Source: Thermoplasmatota archaeon (lineage in GTDB: Archaea > Thermoplasmatota > Thermoplasmata > Thermoplasmatales > Thermoplasmataceae). Taken from it: 64,000 nucleotides of DNA. Shown here in pieces: positions 46,431-55,928 of this stretch. The first letter of the stretch is position 1. Each line of letters starts with the position of its first letter. The stretch covers positions 62,001 through 126,000 of the forward strand of contig JAMDDH010000037.1 in assembly GCA_023488885.1 (NCBI GenBank), read 5' to 3'. A program made the translations under genes and the position numbers. The notes beneath the pieces were generated by a model. That model searched no databases. It was not told the DNA's origin and worked only from the letters and a program-made list of their open reading frames with translations.

Positions 46431-47303
46431 ATGGGTGAGTTAGGTTTCATTGGCCTTGGAAAGATGGGAACCCCTTTGCTGAAAAAGATGAAGGAGAAGT
46501 ACCGCATCAAGGGTGTTTGCAGCAGAAATAGCGGTAAAGCTTCCTTGCACCCGGATATTAAATTTTACGAAGAGCCGTTCCAGATTGCTTCCAGTTGTGA
46601 TATAATATTCATCATGGTATCGGATGATTCTGCCTGTGAATCCGTGATATTCGGCGAAAAGGGACTCATTCGCACGATCAGGCCGAAAAGCATTGTCGTC
46701 AATCTCAGTACAGTTTCCCACAAGTTTACCATGTCTGCGGAAAAGAGGCTTCAGGATAGTATGTGCAGTTATCTGGATACGCCGGTGTTTGGCAGCATAC
46801 GGGCTGCAGAGGAAGGCAGGCTTGTGGTCCTGGCTTCCGGAAACGAGGAAGCTTTCCACACTGTCGAGGCAGTCCTAAACTCATTCTCCATCAGGGTGGT
46901 TTACATGGGGAAGTCCGGGAATGCAACAAAGATGAAACTGATCAGCAACATGGCGATGGCGGCAAACCTTGCTATCGCTTCAGAAGCTCTGTTCTCTGCT
47001 GAAAACGCAGGAATACCGAGAGAACTTGCCATGGATATCCTTCTGAGCGGTGGTTCCCATTCCCGCGTTCTCGAAATGAAGAAAGATGCCATACTGAAGG
47101 AGGACTTCATTCCAGATTTCACGCTGAAAGACCTGATAAAGGATCTCGATTACGCCATGGACCTTTCCATGTCACTGAAAAACCCGGTTCCACTGGGTGC
47201 AGGTGCTATGCAATTCTATATCGCAGCCTCTTCGATAGGATTCGGGAATCTTGATTATTCATCAGTTTCCCGTGTATACAAGTTTCTAGCGGGAAGGTCG
47301 TGA
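46431..47303 (+). CDS. 3-hydroxyisobutyrate dehydrogenase-family oxidoreductase
   Basis: The 290-residue protein begins GELGFIGLGKMGTPLLKKM, a NAD(P)-binding motif of beta-hydroxyacid dehydrogenases, followed by VVNLSTVSHKFT, LDTPVFGSIRAAEEGRL, GKSGNATKMKLISNMAMAAN with the catalytic lysine, and DFTLKDLIKDLDYAMD. It would oxidise 3-hydroxyisobutyrate, tartronate semialdehyde or a related acid. It lies 29 bp after the WalJ-like gene and 10 bp before the A24 peptidase gene. Confidence 0.88.
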   Translation: MGELGFIGLGKMGTPLLKKMKEKYRIKGVCSRNSGKASLHPDIKFYEEPFQIASSCDIIFIMVSDDSACESVIFGEKGLIRTIRPKSIVVNLSTVSHKFTMSAEKRLQDSMCSYLDTPVFGSIRAAEEGRLVVLASGNEEAFHTVEAVLNSFSIRVVYMGKSGNATKMKLISNMAMAANLAIASEALFSAENAGIPRELAMDILLSGGSHSRVLEMKKDAILKEDFIPDFTLKDLIKDLDYAMDLSMSLKNPVPLGAGAMQFYIAASSIGFGNLDYSSVSRVYKFLAGRS

Positions 47304-47313
47304 GGTAAATTCA

Positions 47314-48060
47314 ATGAATTATGCAGAACTCGTGCAGCTACAGAATACCGTCATCATCATTGCTCTACTGTCACTTGTCTATGGTTCGTACACTGACCTG
47401 AAGACGCGGACAATCAAGTCATACCTGTTCATTCCATTGATGATTGCAGGCATAGTCCAGAATTATTATTTCGGCGCCCCGACTATCTTTATCGTAGCTG
47501 CTCTTCTGGTGTTCTTTTTCGCATTCCTTGTTCCGGATACATGGGCTTACCTAATCATCGGGATGGTTTTCCTCGGGATTTCAAGTTATTATACATTATC
47601 CACGGATTTCTACTGGGGTTTCCAACTTGTCATAATTTCGGTGGTTTACCTCATAGGATTCCAGGAAACGTTTTTCGGGAACGGCGATATAAAAGCCATA
47701 ATTGCCTGCATGTTCTCCATGAGCATTTACTGGTTTGACACAGGAAGCCTGTTTAAAGAAAACATCTATTATTATAATATTCCGGCTGGTCTCGCAATAC
47801 TGGTCAGCATTGCTGTTTTCTCCTCAGTATACCTGCTATACGGCCATATACTTGCTTCCAGGTACGGACATGCAAAAATTCCAGGACAACCTTATTCCAT
47901 AAATTATGATCAGGCTGTTCTTGACCATAAACCCCACGCCTTCCAGGTATTTGAGTACCAGGGACAGAAGTACCTCAGATACAGGGTTCCTTTCATGATA
48001 CCGATTCTCCTTGGGTTCGTGCTGTTTCTGGCAGCAGGGTTCTGGCCGGCTTTACTTTAA
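47314..48060 (+). CDS. A24-family prepilin/preflagellin peptidase
   Basis: The 248-residue integral membrane protein has about six helices and both aspartates of the A24 family: SYTDLKTRTI (Asp28) and GNGDIKA (Asp125, the GxGD motif). This is the signal peptidase that trims class III signal peptides of archaeal pilins and archaellins. No pilin or secretion genes are adjacent. GAGGT lies 6 bases ahead of the ATG, suggesting co-transcription with the dehydrogenase gene 10 bp upstream. Confidence 0.87.
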   Translation: MNYAELVQLQNTVIIIALLSLVYGSYTDLKTRTIKSYLFIPLMIAGIVQNYYFGAPTIFIVAALLVFFFAFLVPDTWAYLIIGMVFLGISSYYTLSTDFYWGFQLVIISVVYLIGFQETFFGNGDIKAIIACMFSMSIYWFDTGSLFKENIYYYNIPAGLAILVSIAVFSSVYLLYGHILASRYGHAKIPGQPYSINYDQAVLDHKPHAFQVFEYQGQKYLRYRVPFMIPILLGFVLFLAAGFWPALL

Positions 48061-48104
48061 ACATTCATGGAAGGTATCGTTGATTCCGGTCATCAGATTA
48101 GAAA

Positions 48105-48113
48105 CTTTATAGG
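48105..48113 (+). promoter_or_regulatory. TATA box of the hutI gene
   Basis: CTTTATAGG is centred 27 nt before the ATG at 48136. The frame is open upstream to 48067, but that part lies above the promoter. Confidence 0.5.
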
Positions 48114-48135
48114 AGATGTGGCATTTTTCTGTTGG

Positions 48136-49392
48136 ATGACTTCACTTCTCATTGAGAACGCGTCCCAGATTTTGACCATGGCGGGAGCCGGATGGGAGCC
48201 GCTAACAAGGCAGAAGCTGAAAAAAATCAGGATACGGAAAGATGCCGTCATACTTGTCAGGGATGGGAAAATCTCAGAAATAGCCGATTCAACCAGATCG
48301 GAATTGCTGAAAACAAAATACAACCCGGAAATAATTGATGCCAGGGGAAACCTTGTGATGCCCGGGCTTATCGATTCCCATACACATGCCGTATACGGCG
48401 GAACAAGGGAAGAAGAATTCTATATGAAGGCCAGGGGGAAGAGTTATCTGGAGATACTGACCTCGGGAAACGGAATCTACAGAACGGTAGAGCACACAAG
48501 GAATTCCACGATTGACCAGATATTTTCGCAGAGCCTAGCGAGGATTTATGACGCCATAAATTTCGGCACCACTTCAATGGAGATCAAGACAGGATATGGC
48601 CTGGACCTTGAAACGGAAACAAAGATGCTTGACGTGATAAACAGGATATCCGCTATCGGCATCATGAACATAATTCCCACATTCCTGCCTCTTCACGCTA
48701 TTCCAAAGGGAAGCACTGAGAATTCTTATGTTCACGAGGTAATAGAGAAAATACTTCCTAAATTTAAGGGGAAAACAGCATTTGTTGACTGTTTCTGTGA
48801 CAGGGGAGCATTCTCTGCCGGCGTAACAGATGAATTCTTCAGGGCGGCCGAAAGCATGAACATTCCGCTGAGAATGCATGCTGATGAGCTGGGAGACATA
48901 GGGTGTCTTGACCTGTGTGATAAACACAGGATCAGGAGCGTGGATCACCTCCTGTTCACGGGGGACTCCGGAATTGAAAAGATAAGGAAAAGCGGTTCAG
49001 TTGCAACTTTCCTTCCAATTACCGCATTCAACATTTCAGATGGCAGATACCCTGATATTGGCAGGTTCATAGAAGCAGGCGTGCCGATTGCGATTGCAAC
49101 AGATTCTTCGCCCGTTTCATACAATACCAGCCTCTTCTTTGCCGTATACCTTGCCATAAGGTTCTGCAAAATTTCCGTGGAGGAGGCACTTAATGCAATA
49201 ACCGTCAACGCGGCCTTTTCTCTCGGGATACAGGAATCTGCGGGGTCAATAGAACCTGGAAAACGCGCTGATCTGATCATACTTAATGTTGACGACTACA
49301 GGAAGATACCTTATGAATACGGTTCCAGGCTCGTCAACACCGTGATAAACAACGGTGAGATCGTGATGAGGAACGGTGTGTTCACTCTCTGA
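48136..49392 (+). CDS. hutI: Imidazolonepropionase
   Basis: The 418-residue amidohydrolase carries LVMPGLIDSHTHAVYGGTREEEF (metal His pair), LEIKTGYGLDLETETKM, RMHADELGDIG, VDHLLF and the ATDSSPVSYN motif, all of HutI. It hydrolyses imidazolonepropionate to formimino-glutamate, the third step of histidine degradation. No other hut gene is in the window. The start at 48136 matches the leaderless promoter and the family length. The next gene reading frame begins at its stop. Confidence 0.92.
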   Translation: MTSLLIENASQILTMAGAGWEPLTRQKLKKIRIRKDAVILVRDGKISEIADSTRSELLKTKYNPEIIDARGNLVMPGLIDSHTHAVYGGTREEEFYMKARGKSYLEILTSGNGIYRTVEHTRNSTIDQIFSQSLARIYDAINFGTTSMEIKTGYGLDLETETKMLDVINRISAIGIMNIIPTFLPLHAIPKGSTENSYVHEVIEKILPKFKGKTAFVDCFCDRGAFSAGVTDEFFRAAESMNIPLRMHADELGDIGCLDLCDKHRIRSVDHLLFTGDSGIEKIRKSGSVATFLPITAFNISDGRYPDIGRFIEAGVPIAIATDSSPVSYNTSLFFAVYLAIRFCKISVEEALNAITVNAAFSLGIQESAGSIEPGKRADLIILNVDDYRKIPYEYGSRLVNTVINNGEIVMRNGVFTL

Positions 49393-49500
49393 TGTTGGAG
49401 TTCATCCTGCCGCCGGGAGAGCCCCTCCTCCTGTGCCCCGTACCGTCAGATAATCAGGAGACCGGGAAGACCGGCCATGAATTCCAGTATTCCGATTATC

Positions 49501-49510
49501 TCTTAATAGG
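49501..49510 (+). promoter_or_regulatory. TATA box deciding the dph2 start
   Basis: TCTTAATAGG is centred about 25 nt before the TTG at 49530, where similarity to Dph2 begins. The frame is open from 49392 but the extra 46 residues have no counterpart. Confidence 0.45.
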
Positions 49511-49529
49511 AGATTCGCATTCTCAACAA

Positions 49530-50537
49530 TTGAACATCACGATCGACGAGGTTATCAGTAAGCTTGACGAAATCAGAGCCAGGAAGATTCTACTTCAGCT
49601 GCCGGACGGTTTGAAGCCTCATGTATTTGATTACTTCAGCAGACTTTCTGAAAAATTCTCTGTTATTGTTAGTTCAGAGCCGTTCTACGGCGCATGTGAC
49701 ATAAGCACAATGGATGTCTACAAGGACGTGGATTGCATAGTCCAGCTGGGGCACTCCGAAATACCCAATATAAAATACCCGAAACCTGTAATATTCATGG
49801 AATATCGGGTGCAGAGAGAAATAGAGATTGACGATCAGGTCTTTCAGACACTAAAAGAGAAAGGTCACAAAAAAATCGGTCTTCTCTGCTCTGTCCAGTA
49901 TGTTGACCAGATGCATCAGGTCAAGGGAATCCTGGATCGCATGGGCTTCGAGACGCATATAGGCCGCCAGGACGCACGGATGAAACATCCCGGACAGGTA
50001 CTTGGCTGCAATTTCAGTTCTGCGCATTCAATATCCACAAATGTCGACTGCTATGTTGTGGTCAGTACGGGAAAGTTCCATGCCATCGGTGCACAGCTTG
50101 CATCTGACAGGGAGGTTTTCATTCTGGACATGAACGAGAGAAAGCTCATACCGATAAAGGATGAGACAGACAGGTTCCTCAGGCGAAGATATGGAAAAAT
50201 TTCAAGAGCCAGGGATGCGCAAAAGATCTGCGTTGTAACAGACACAAAGATCGGGCAATACAGGATCAGACTGGCGGAAACAATTATGGAGCAGGCAAAG
50301 TCACTGGGCATGCAGAGCATCCTTCTCACTGCCAACGACATCAGGCCATCTGACTACGAGAACATGAGGTGCGATGCCGTCGTGTTCACCGGCTGCCCAA
50401 GAGTATCCATTGACGAGCAGGACAAATTCACGATGCCCATCCTGACGCCACCGGAATTCCAGCAGCTTTTCGGATTTAAAAAAACGTCTAAATACATAAT
50501 GGATGAGATAGTCGCTGTTGACAGGCTAAATTCATAA
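49530..50537 (+). CDS. dph2: Diphthamide biosynthesis enzyme Dph2
   Basis: The 335-residue protein starts near ITIDEVISKLDEIRARKILL and carries the three cluster cysteines of archaeal Dph2: FYGACDIST, PGQVLGCNFS and FTGCPRVS. The family uses a non-classical radical SAM [4Fe-4S] centre to transfer the 3-amino-3-carboxypropyl group to the histidine of elongation factor 2, the first diphthamide step. The TTG start at 49530 fits promoter and family length; the ATG at 49392 that touches the hutI stop is the alternative. Its end overlaps the convergent tRNA methylthiotransferase by 6 bp. Confidence 0.9.
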   Translation: MNITIDEVISKLDEIRARKILLQLPDGLKPHVFDYFSRLSEKFSVIVSSEPFYGACDISTMDVYKDVDCIVQLGHSEIPNIKYPKPVIFMEYRVQREIEIDDQVFQTLKEKGHKKIGLLCSVQYVDQMHQVKGILDRMGFETHIGRQDARMKHPGQVLGCNFSSAHSISTNVDCYVVVSTGKFHAIGAQLASDREVFILDMNERKLIPIKDETDRFLRRRYGKISRARDAQKICVVTDTKIGQYRIRLAETIMEQAKSLGMQSILLTANDIRPSDYENMRCDAVVFTGCPRVSIDEQDKFTMPILTPPEFQQLFGFKKTSKYIMDEIVAVDRLNS

Positions 50538-51737
50538 GGTTTTTCCAATAAGGTAAGTGCCGGCCTGATCAACAATTTCAACCTTTATTCTTGAATAAAG
50601 GTCATGGTTTCCGGGAACAACGACCGGTCTGTAGGCATGATCCCTTCCAACGCTGGTGCCGGACCTGCCTTTCTCGGTTATCATCAATTCCTCCTCCCGC
50701 CCGATTATGCTTAACAGTTTCTCGCGAATTATGGATTTGTGGGTCGCCGAATACTCACGTGTCCATCTCTTTACCGAATTTGAAGGCGGGACGATCCTGT
50801 CATAATCCGGCGTGAACGGCCTCGGAGAAAAACGGGTTATGTTGATTATGTCAGGGCGGGTTTCATGTATCAGCTCCATTGTATTGAGGAAGGATTCGTC
50901 ATCCTCATCATGATACCCTGAAATTATATCGGTGGACAATGTGCTGTCCGGGAATCTGTCCCTGAATTTTGACACAATATCTCTGAAAACTCCGGTATTG
51001 TATTCCCTGTTCATTAGTTCCAGAATCCTGTCATCTCCGCTCTGAACCGGCACGTGAAGAAACTTGAAGACCCTTCTGTCCGACAGCCTGTCCAGGAGCC
51101 TGTCAATGATCAGTGCGGCATTCTTTGGCTCCATCATCCCCACTCTTATCATGAAATCTTCGTCTATGGCCAGCATGTCACCCAGGAGAACGTCCAGCGT
51201 GATCCCCAGGTCCTTTCCGTATGCAGCCGTATCCAGGGAGGTAATTCTCACTTCACGTATCCCTCTGTCAAGTTGCATCCTCACCTGATTCACAATCTTT
51301 CCGGGAGGCCTGGACACAAGTTTTCCTCTTGCTACCCTGGATATGCAGTAATTGCATGACCCCGTACATCCCTGATTGATGGGTATTCCATCAAAAATTG
51401 ATGGTTCCCTGATCTCGATATCATCAAGCTGACCGGAGTAGAATGACCTGAAATCCCTCGGCTTAAGGGCCTCAATCCTTTCGCTTTCAAGCTCACCTCC
51501 GCTGACGGAGGGAAGACAACCTATAACCCTGACCTTTGAGTCCCGTGAAAGGTTTCCTATTCTAGAGATCATCCGGTCCTGTGTATGCTTTATCACAACG
51601 CAGGTGTTGATAATGCTGAGATCGGCTTCCTCCGGAGATTCCACAAGATAATTTCCTTCACTGATCATTTTGTTCACGTAAAGACCTGCCTCCGATCTGG
51701 AAAGCGTGCAGCCGTACGATTCAAAGTAAATTTTCAG
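50532..51737 (-). CDS. tRNA methylthiotransferase (MtaB/CDKAL1-like), apparent CTG start
   Basis: The 401-residue radical SAM enzyme puts the methylthio group on t6A37 of tRNA. The N-terminal cluster domain has cysteines at about 10, 46 and 74 (ESYGCTLSR, INTCVV, VIGCLPS), the radical SAM cluster is GCTGSCNYC (124, 128, 131), and a TRAM-like domain ends the protein. The only GTG/ATG starts (51677, 51668) would delete the first cluster cysteine. The frame remains open to a CTG at 51737 that gives KIYFESYGC, the exact family N-terminus, and AGGTG lies seven bases ahead of it. aspA is upstream on the same strand. Confidence 0.85.
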   Translation of the reverse strand: MKIYFESYGCTLSRSEAGLYVNKMISEGNYLVESPEEADLSIINTCVVIKHTQDRMISRIGNLSRDSKVRVIGCLPSVSGGELESERIEALKPRDFRSFYSGQLDDIEIREPSIFDGIPINQGCTGSCNYCISRVARGKLVSRPPGKIVNQVRMQLDRGIREVRITSLDTAAYGKDLGITLDVLLGDMLAIDEDFMIRVGMMEPKNAALIIDRLLDRLSDRRVFKFLHVPVQSGDDRILELMNREYNTGVFRDIVSKFRDRFPDSTLSTDIISGYHDEDDESFLNTMELIHETRPDIINITRFSPRPFTPDYDRIVPPSNSVKRWTREYSATHKSIIREKLLSIIGREEELMITEKGRSGTSVGRDHAYRPVVVPGNHDLYSRIKVEIVDQAGTYLIGKTL

Positions 51738-51744
51738 CCGGGAA

Positions 51745-51749
51745 CACCT
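51745..51749 (-). promoter_or_regulatory. Ribosome binding site supporting a CTG start
   Basis: AGGTG on the reverse strand (51745-51749) is seven bases before the CTG at 51737. No other ATG, GTG or TTG codon in this frame lies between this site and the first cluster cysteine codon (51708-51710). Confidence 0.55.
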
Positions 51750-51825
51750 GTCTACGCGGTAAAACAGTATAACCTATTTCTGGTTTACGCAAAAAATGGT
51801 CTGAAACCATTGGCTAGGCAAAAAA

Positions 51826-53202
51826 TTAATTTTTGGGAACGCCGCCTGCCATTATGGTATCGAACTGTTCCCCGGTAATCTTCCCTGTGGCAAGAGCCAA
51901 TGACTTGATTGTTTTACCGGTTTCCAGAGCTTCCTTCACGATCTTGGCCACATTGTCGTATCCCAGGTACGGATTCAAAAGCGCCGCCGAACCGAAACTC
52001 CTGCTCCTGTGTTCCTTGCAGCTTTCTTCCTCAGCTTTCAGCCCGTCAATAAGTTTTGTCCTGAACATGGAGAGCCCGTTGGTAAGAATATCCTCTGATC
52101 TTGTAAGCTCGTAATCTATGTGCGGCATCATGACATTAAGTTCCAGCTGACCGGCCTGGACGGAAATGTTCAGGGCCTGCTGTGCACCAATAACAGAATG
52201 GCATATCATGTTCATCGCCTCCGCTATTGAGGGATTGATCTTTCCCGGCATAATGGAAGAACCCTGCTGGACAGCCGGTATCTTTATCTCATGGATGCCT
52301 GCCCCCGGACCTGAGTAAAGCAGCCTGATGTCGTTTGAAATCTTTGTCACGTCAAGTGCAATGTTCGTAGTAGCATTCATCAGCCTGGAGAAATCCGTCA
52401 TGAACTCCATGATTCCAGGAAGATTCTTGCTTGCTGTGTAAGTGAAGCCCGTGTATTTCTTGATCTCCTTCACCACGTTCTCCTGATAGTTTGGCGACGT
52501 GTTGATTCCCGTCCCTACAGCGGTCCCTCCTATGTTGAGTTCCAGGATGTATTCCATGGCGCTTTCCAGTTCCTTCCTGTCCTTCTCCAGGGTGTAAGCC
52601 CATGCAGACATCTCTATGCCAAGGGTTACGGGAGCAGCATCCTGAAGATGGGTTCTTCCCGGTTTGACTATGTCTTTCATTTCTCCTGCTTTTTTCTTCA
52701 GTGAATCAATCAGAAGTGCCACCTCACCGGAGAGTTTTTTTGCCTTCCTGTAGGCGACAAGGCGCATCATTGTAGGATACACATCGTTGGTGGACTGGCT
52801 CATGTTCACGTGGTCGTTTGGATGTATGAAAGAATAATCGCCTTTTTTCTTTCCGGCAGTTTCGAGAGCAAGATTCGCTATCACTTCATTTGCATTCATG
52901 TTGTAGGAAGTGCCGGCTCCCGCCTGAAAAACGTCGATAATGAACTGGTCGTGGATTTCTCCCTTGATAATCCGGTCACAGGCCCTGACTATTGCATCAG
53001 CCCTGTCATCGGGGAGCTTGCCGCCGATCCTGTTGGCAATCGCAGCCGATCTCTTGATTATAACCATGCTTTCCACATGATCGGAGTCGGCAGTCTGGCC
53101 GGTTATCTTAAAATTTTCACCGGCTCTCAGGGTGTTGATGCCATAATAAAGAGAATCTTCGATTTTTACCTCACCGATAACGTCTCTTTCTATTCTCGAC
53201 AT
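51826..53202 (-). CDS. aspA: Aspartate ammonia-lyase
   Basis: The 458-residue protein belongs to the aspartase/fumarase superfamily: IERDVIGEVKIEDSLYYGI, VNMSQSTNDVYPT, PGRTHLQDAAPVTLG, GGTAVGTG and the signature GSSIMPGKINPS with the catalytic serine loop. The QSTND form (rather than QSSND) and the LEDs-YYGI opening favour aspartase over fumarase, so it should convert aspartate to fumarate and ammonia; fumarase activity is the alternative. TTAATATTTTTTCC about 25 nt upstream is the promoter. Confidence 0.82.
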   Translation of the reverse strand: MSRIERDVIGEVKIEDSLYYGINTLRAGENFKITGQTADSDHVESMVIIKRSAAIANRIGGKLPDDRADAIVRACDRIIKGEIHDQFIIDVFQAGAGTSYNMNANEVIANLALETAGKKKGDYSFIHPNDHVNMSQSTNDVYPTMMRLVAYRKAKKLSGEVALLIDSLKKKAGEMKDIVKPGRTHLQDAAPVTLGIEMSAWAYTLEKDRKELESAMEYILELNIGGTAVGTGINTSPNYQENVVKEIKKYTGFTYTASKNLPGIMEFMTDFSRLMNATTNIALDVTKISNDIRLLYSGPGAGIHEIKIPAVQQGSSIMPGKINPSIAEAMNMICHSVIGAQQALNISVQAGQLELNVMMPHIDYELTRSEDILTNGLSMFRTKLIDGLKAEEESCKEHRSRSFGSAALLNPYLGYDNVAKIVKEALETGKTIKSLALATGKITGEQFDTIMAGGVPKN

Positions 53203-53327
53203 GATTCACAATCCGGAAAAAATATTAATGGTTTTGTGAGCACTGGTATTTGCATTCTATTTTCTCAGATTAGCAGAAAATCATTCCATAAGAATTAATA
53301 TGACACAAAAATATACAGGGGATTTAA

Positions 53328-55067
53328 ATGAAGACCGATGAGGTAGTTATCAGGGTCGGCGGTGCTGCCGGAGACGGAGTTCAGTCTGCCGGTTTAATAA
53401 TAGCAAAAGCATTCTCAAGAAGCGGACTGCACGCAAACACATACAATTACTATCAGAGCATCATACGTGGAGGCCAGAGCTGGTACCAGATTAGGGCCAG
53501 TGACAGGAAAGTTCGATCTCAGGGAGACAACGTTAACGTAATGATTGCCCTGAACAAGGATTCTTTGGAGCGACACACCAGCCCTACAATAAACGAAGGT
53601 GGGGCATCACCTATTGGGAAAGATGGGCTGGTAATTTACGATCAGTCCATAAGTGATTTCAGGAAGGGCGACTGCCAGTATTGCGCACTTCCGCTTTCTG
53701 AAATAGCCGCTAGGCATGGAAAGAACGCGCTGATGAAGAATACAGTTGCAATAGGGGCTGCAATGGCGTCAATAGGCATCAATTTTGAAGTCCTCGCCAG
53801 CGTAATCAGGGATCAGTTCGGAAACAAAGGAACAGCCGCTGAAGAGAACGTTAAGGCCGCAAAAGAAGGCTATGATCACTATCTTCAGAATTTTAAGAAG
53901 CTGAATGTCACCCTTAAAACATCAAGCAAGAAGTTTTACCTGATCAGCGGGGGAGAAAGCCTTGCTCTTGGAGCAGTCAATGCAGGCATGAAAATGTATG
54001 TTGCATACCCGATGACTCCAGCTTCATCTGCGTTGCACTATCTCGCAGAGCATGAGAAGGATTTCAAAATTTTCGTGAAAATACCTGAAGACGAGATCTC
54101 CGCAGTTAACATGGCGATAGGGGCAAACTATGCAGGCGTCAGGGCCATGACAGGATCATCCGGTGGAGGCTTCTCTCTTATGGTCGAGGCGCTTGGCATG
54201 TCCGGTATGATGGAGGTTCCTCTGGTAATATACGAATCACAGAGGGCGGGACCATCAACAGGACTTCCCACAAAAACAGAACAGGGAGACCTCAATCTTG
54301 TAATCGGGGCGTCACAGGGCGACTTCCCGAGAATAGTTCTTGCTCCGAGAAACGTTGAGGATGCTTTTTACTGTACAAGGGAAGCCTTCAACCTCGCCGA
54401 GAAATACCAGGTTCCTGTGATAGTAATGTCGGATCTTTACGTCGCGGAACATTACGAGACTGTTGAGAAATTTGATCTCAACTTCAAGATAGAACGCGGA
54501 AAAATAGCATCACCAGGCTCCGAAAATTACAGGAGATACGAATATACCAGTGACGGCATATCTTTCAGGGCACTGCCTGGCACGGCGGAATTGATGCATA
54601 ACGAAGATTCGGATGAACACAATGAATACGGGGACGTCGTCAGCGATGCTGTAACTGATCCAACCTTACGCGTTGAATCCATGAAAAAGAGAATGAGGAA
54701 GCTCGACGGCTACATCAGGGAAATGCCGCCTACACCCACTTACAGATATGATGATGCCGAGATAGCAATCATACAGTGGGGAGGAACGCAGGGCGTTGTG
54801 GAGGAAGCCGTGGATGCACTCAGGGAAAAAGGGATCAGAGTCGGCCTTATTGAGATAAACAGGGTTTACCCGCTGAATCCGGATATAGGGAAACTGCTTC
54901 ACGGGAAGAAGCAGATCATTGTGGTGGAAAACAATTATTCCGGACAGATGAACAGGCTTCTGAGATCGGAATTTCTTGTAAAGACTGATCTCGTGACAAA
55001 ATTCGATGGTGAGAGCTTTTATCCCAGGGCTCTTACAGAGGAGATCGAGACAATAATAAAGAGGTGA
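53328..55067 (+). CDS. korA: 2-oxoacid:ferredoxin oxidoreductase, gamma-alpha fusion subunit
   Basis: The 579-residue protein joins an N-terminal gamma domain (VIRVGGAAGDGVQSAGLIIAK; IRGGQSWYQIRAS) to an alpha domain from about residue 205 (AYPMTPASSALHYLAEH; TGSSGGGFSLMVEALGMSG; EQGDLNLVIGASQGDFPR) and the CoA-binding C-terminal domain (IAIIQWGG-type). This fusion is the two-subunit archaeal enzyme that decarboxylates 2-oxoglutarate or other 2-oxoacids to acyl-CoA. GGGGATTT precedes the ATG. The beta gene follows after 4 bp. Confidence 0.92.
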   Translation: MKTDEVVIRVGGAAGDGVQSAGLIIAKAFSRSGLHANTYNYYQSIIRGGQSWYQIRASDRKVRSQGDNVNVMIALNKDSLERHTSPTINEGGASPIGKDGLVIYDQSISDFRKGDCQYCALPLSEIAARHGKNALMKNTVAIGAAMASIGINFEVLASVIRDQFGNKGTAAEENVKAAKEGYDHYLQNFKKLNVTLKTSSKKFYLISGGESLALGAVNAGMKMYVAYPMTPASSALHYLAEHEKDFKIFVKIPEDEISAVNMAIGANYAGVRAMTGSSGGGFSLMVEALGMSGMMEVPLVIYESQRAGPSTGLPTKTEQGDLNLVIGASQGDFPRIVLAPRNVEDAFYCTREAFNLAEKYQVPVIVMSDLYVAEHYETVEKFDLNFKIERGKIASPGSENYRRYEYTSDGISFRALPGTAELMHNEDSDEHNEYGDVVSDAVTDPTLRVESMKKRMRKLDGYIREMPPTPTYRYDDAEIAIIQWGGTQGVVEEAVDALREKGIRVGLIEINRVYPLNPDIGKLLHGKKQIIVVENNYSGQMNRLLRSEFLVKTDLVTKFDGESFYPRALTEEIETIIKR

Positions 55068-55071
55068 AAAG

Positions 55072-55917
55072 ATGGTTACAATTGCAGATTATAAAGGTAA
55101 AGTAAAACCGGACTGGTGCCCAGGATGCGGAAACTTTGCGCAGCTTTCAGCCATAAGCGCCGCACTGGTGGATCTGGGAATAGAACCCAAAGATTCAGTG
55201 GTTGTTTCGGGTATTGGATGTTCAAGCAACCTTCCCGAATTCATAAACCTGTACGGGTTCCATGGGTTGCATGGGAGATCGCTTCCGGTGGCTTCGGCCA
55301 TAAAATGGGCAAACTCTAAACTCACCGTGCTTGCATACGGCGGAGACGGAGACGGTTTCTTTGAAGGAACCCAGCACTTCTACCATACAGCGAAGAGAAA
55401 TGTCGACATTACCTACATCGTTTCAGACAACCAGGTATTCGGCCTGACCACCGGACAGGCTTCTCCGACATCCCAGCTCGGAATGAAAACAAAGTCAACT
55501 CCGGAAGGGAACATAGAGAAGCCGTTGAATCCGCTCACGATCGCGTTGACTGCCGGAGCTACCTTCGTTGCAAGGGCTTTCTCCGGAGATGCCCTGAATT
55601 TAAGGGAAGTAATAAAGAAGGGAATAACTCACAAGGGTTTCTCATTTATTGATGTGTTCAGCCCATGCGTCACGTATAACAAGATCAACACGTACGACTT
55701 CTTCAGGCAGAGAGTGTATAAGCCGGTTACTGACACAAAGGATTTCGACAAGGCATACAAGCTGGCTCAGGAATGGGGAGACAAGATACCGATCGGAGTA
55801 TTGTATGATGTCGATGAAAAGACATATGAAGATTACGATCCCGTCATATCGTCGGCGCCTTTGATTGATCAGCCTCCAATAAAATTAACTGCAGAGGCTC
55901 TGGCAGAGTTCCTGTAA
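55072..55917 (+). CDS. korB: 2-oxoacid:ferredoxin oxidoreductase, beta subunit
   Basis: The 281-residue protein has PDWCPGCGNFAQLSAI and SGIGCSSNLPEF plus FSPCVTYN, which together supply the four cysteines of the [4Fe-4S] cluster, and the ThDP motif AYGGDGDGFFEGTQHF with SDNQVFGLTTGQASPTS. It transfers electrons from ThDP to ferredoxin. GAGGTGA lies 4 bases before the ATG. Together with the fusion subunit it forms a complete two-subunit enzyme; no separate delta ferredoxin subunit is needed in this type. Confidence 0.93.
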   Translation: MVTIADYKGKVKPDWCPGCGNFAQLSAISAALVDLGIEPKDSVVVSGIGCSSNLPEFINLYGFHGLHGRSLPVASAIKWANSKLTVLAYGGDGDGFFEGTQHFYHTAKRNVDITYIVSDNQVFGLTTGQASPTSQLGMKTKSTPEGNIEKPLNPLTIALTAGATFVARAFSGDALNLREVIKKGITHKGFSFIDVFSPCVTYNKINTYDFFRQRVYKPVTDTKDFDKAYKLAQEWGDKIPIGVLYDVDEKTYEDYDPVISSAPLIDQPPIKLTAEALAEFL

Positions 55918-55928
55918 TTTTCTTTAAT

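Noticed and set aside
51826-53202. Class II fumarase
   Set aside because: The QSTND loop and N-terminal pattern favour aspartase; fumarase is kept only as an alternative.
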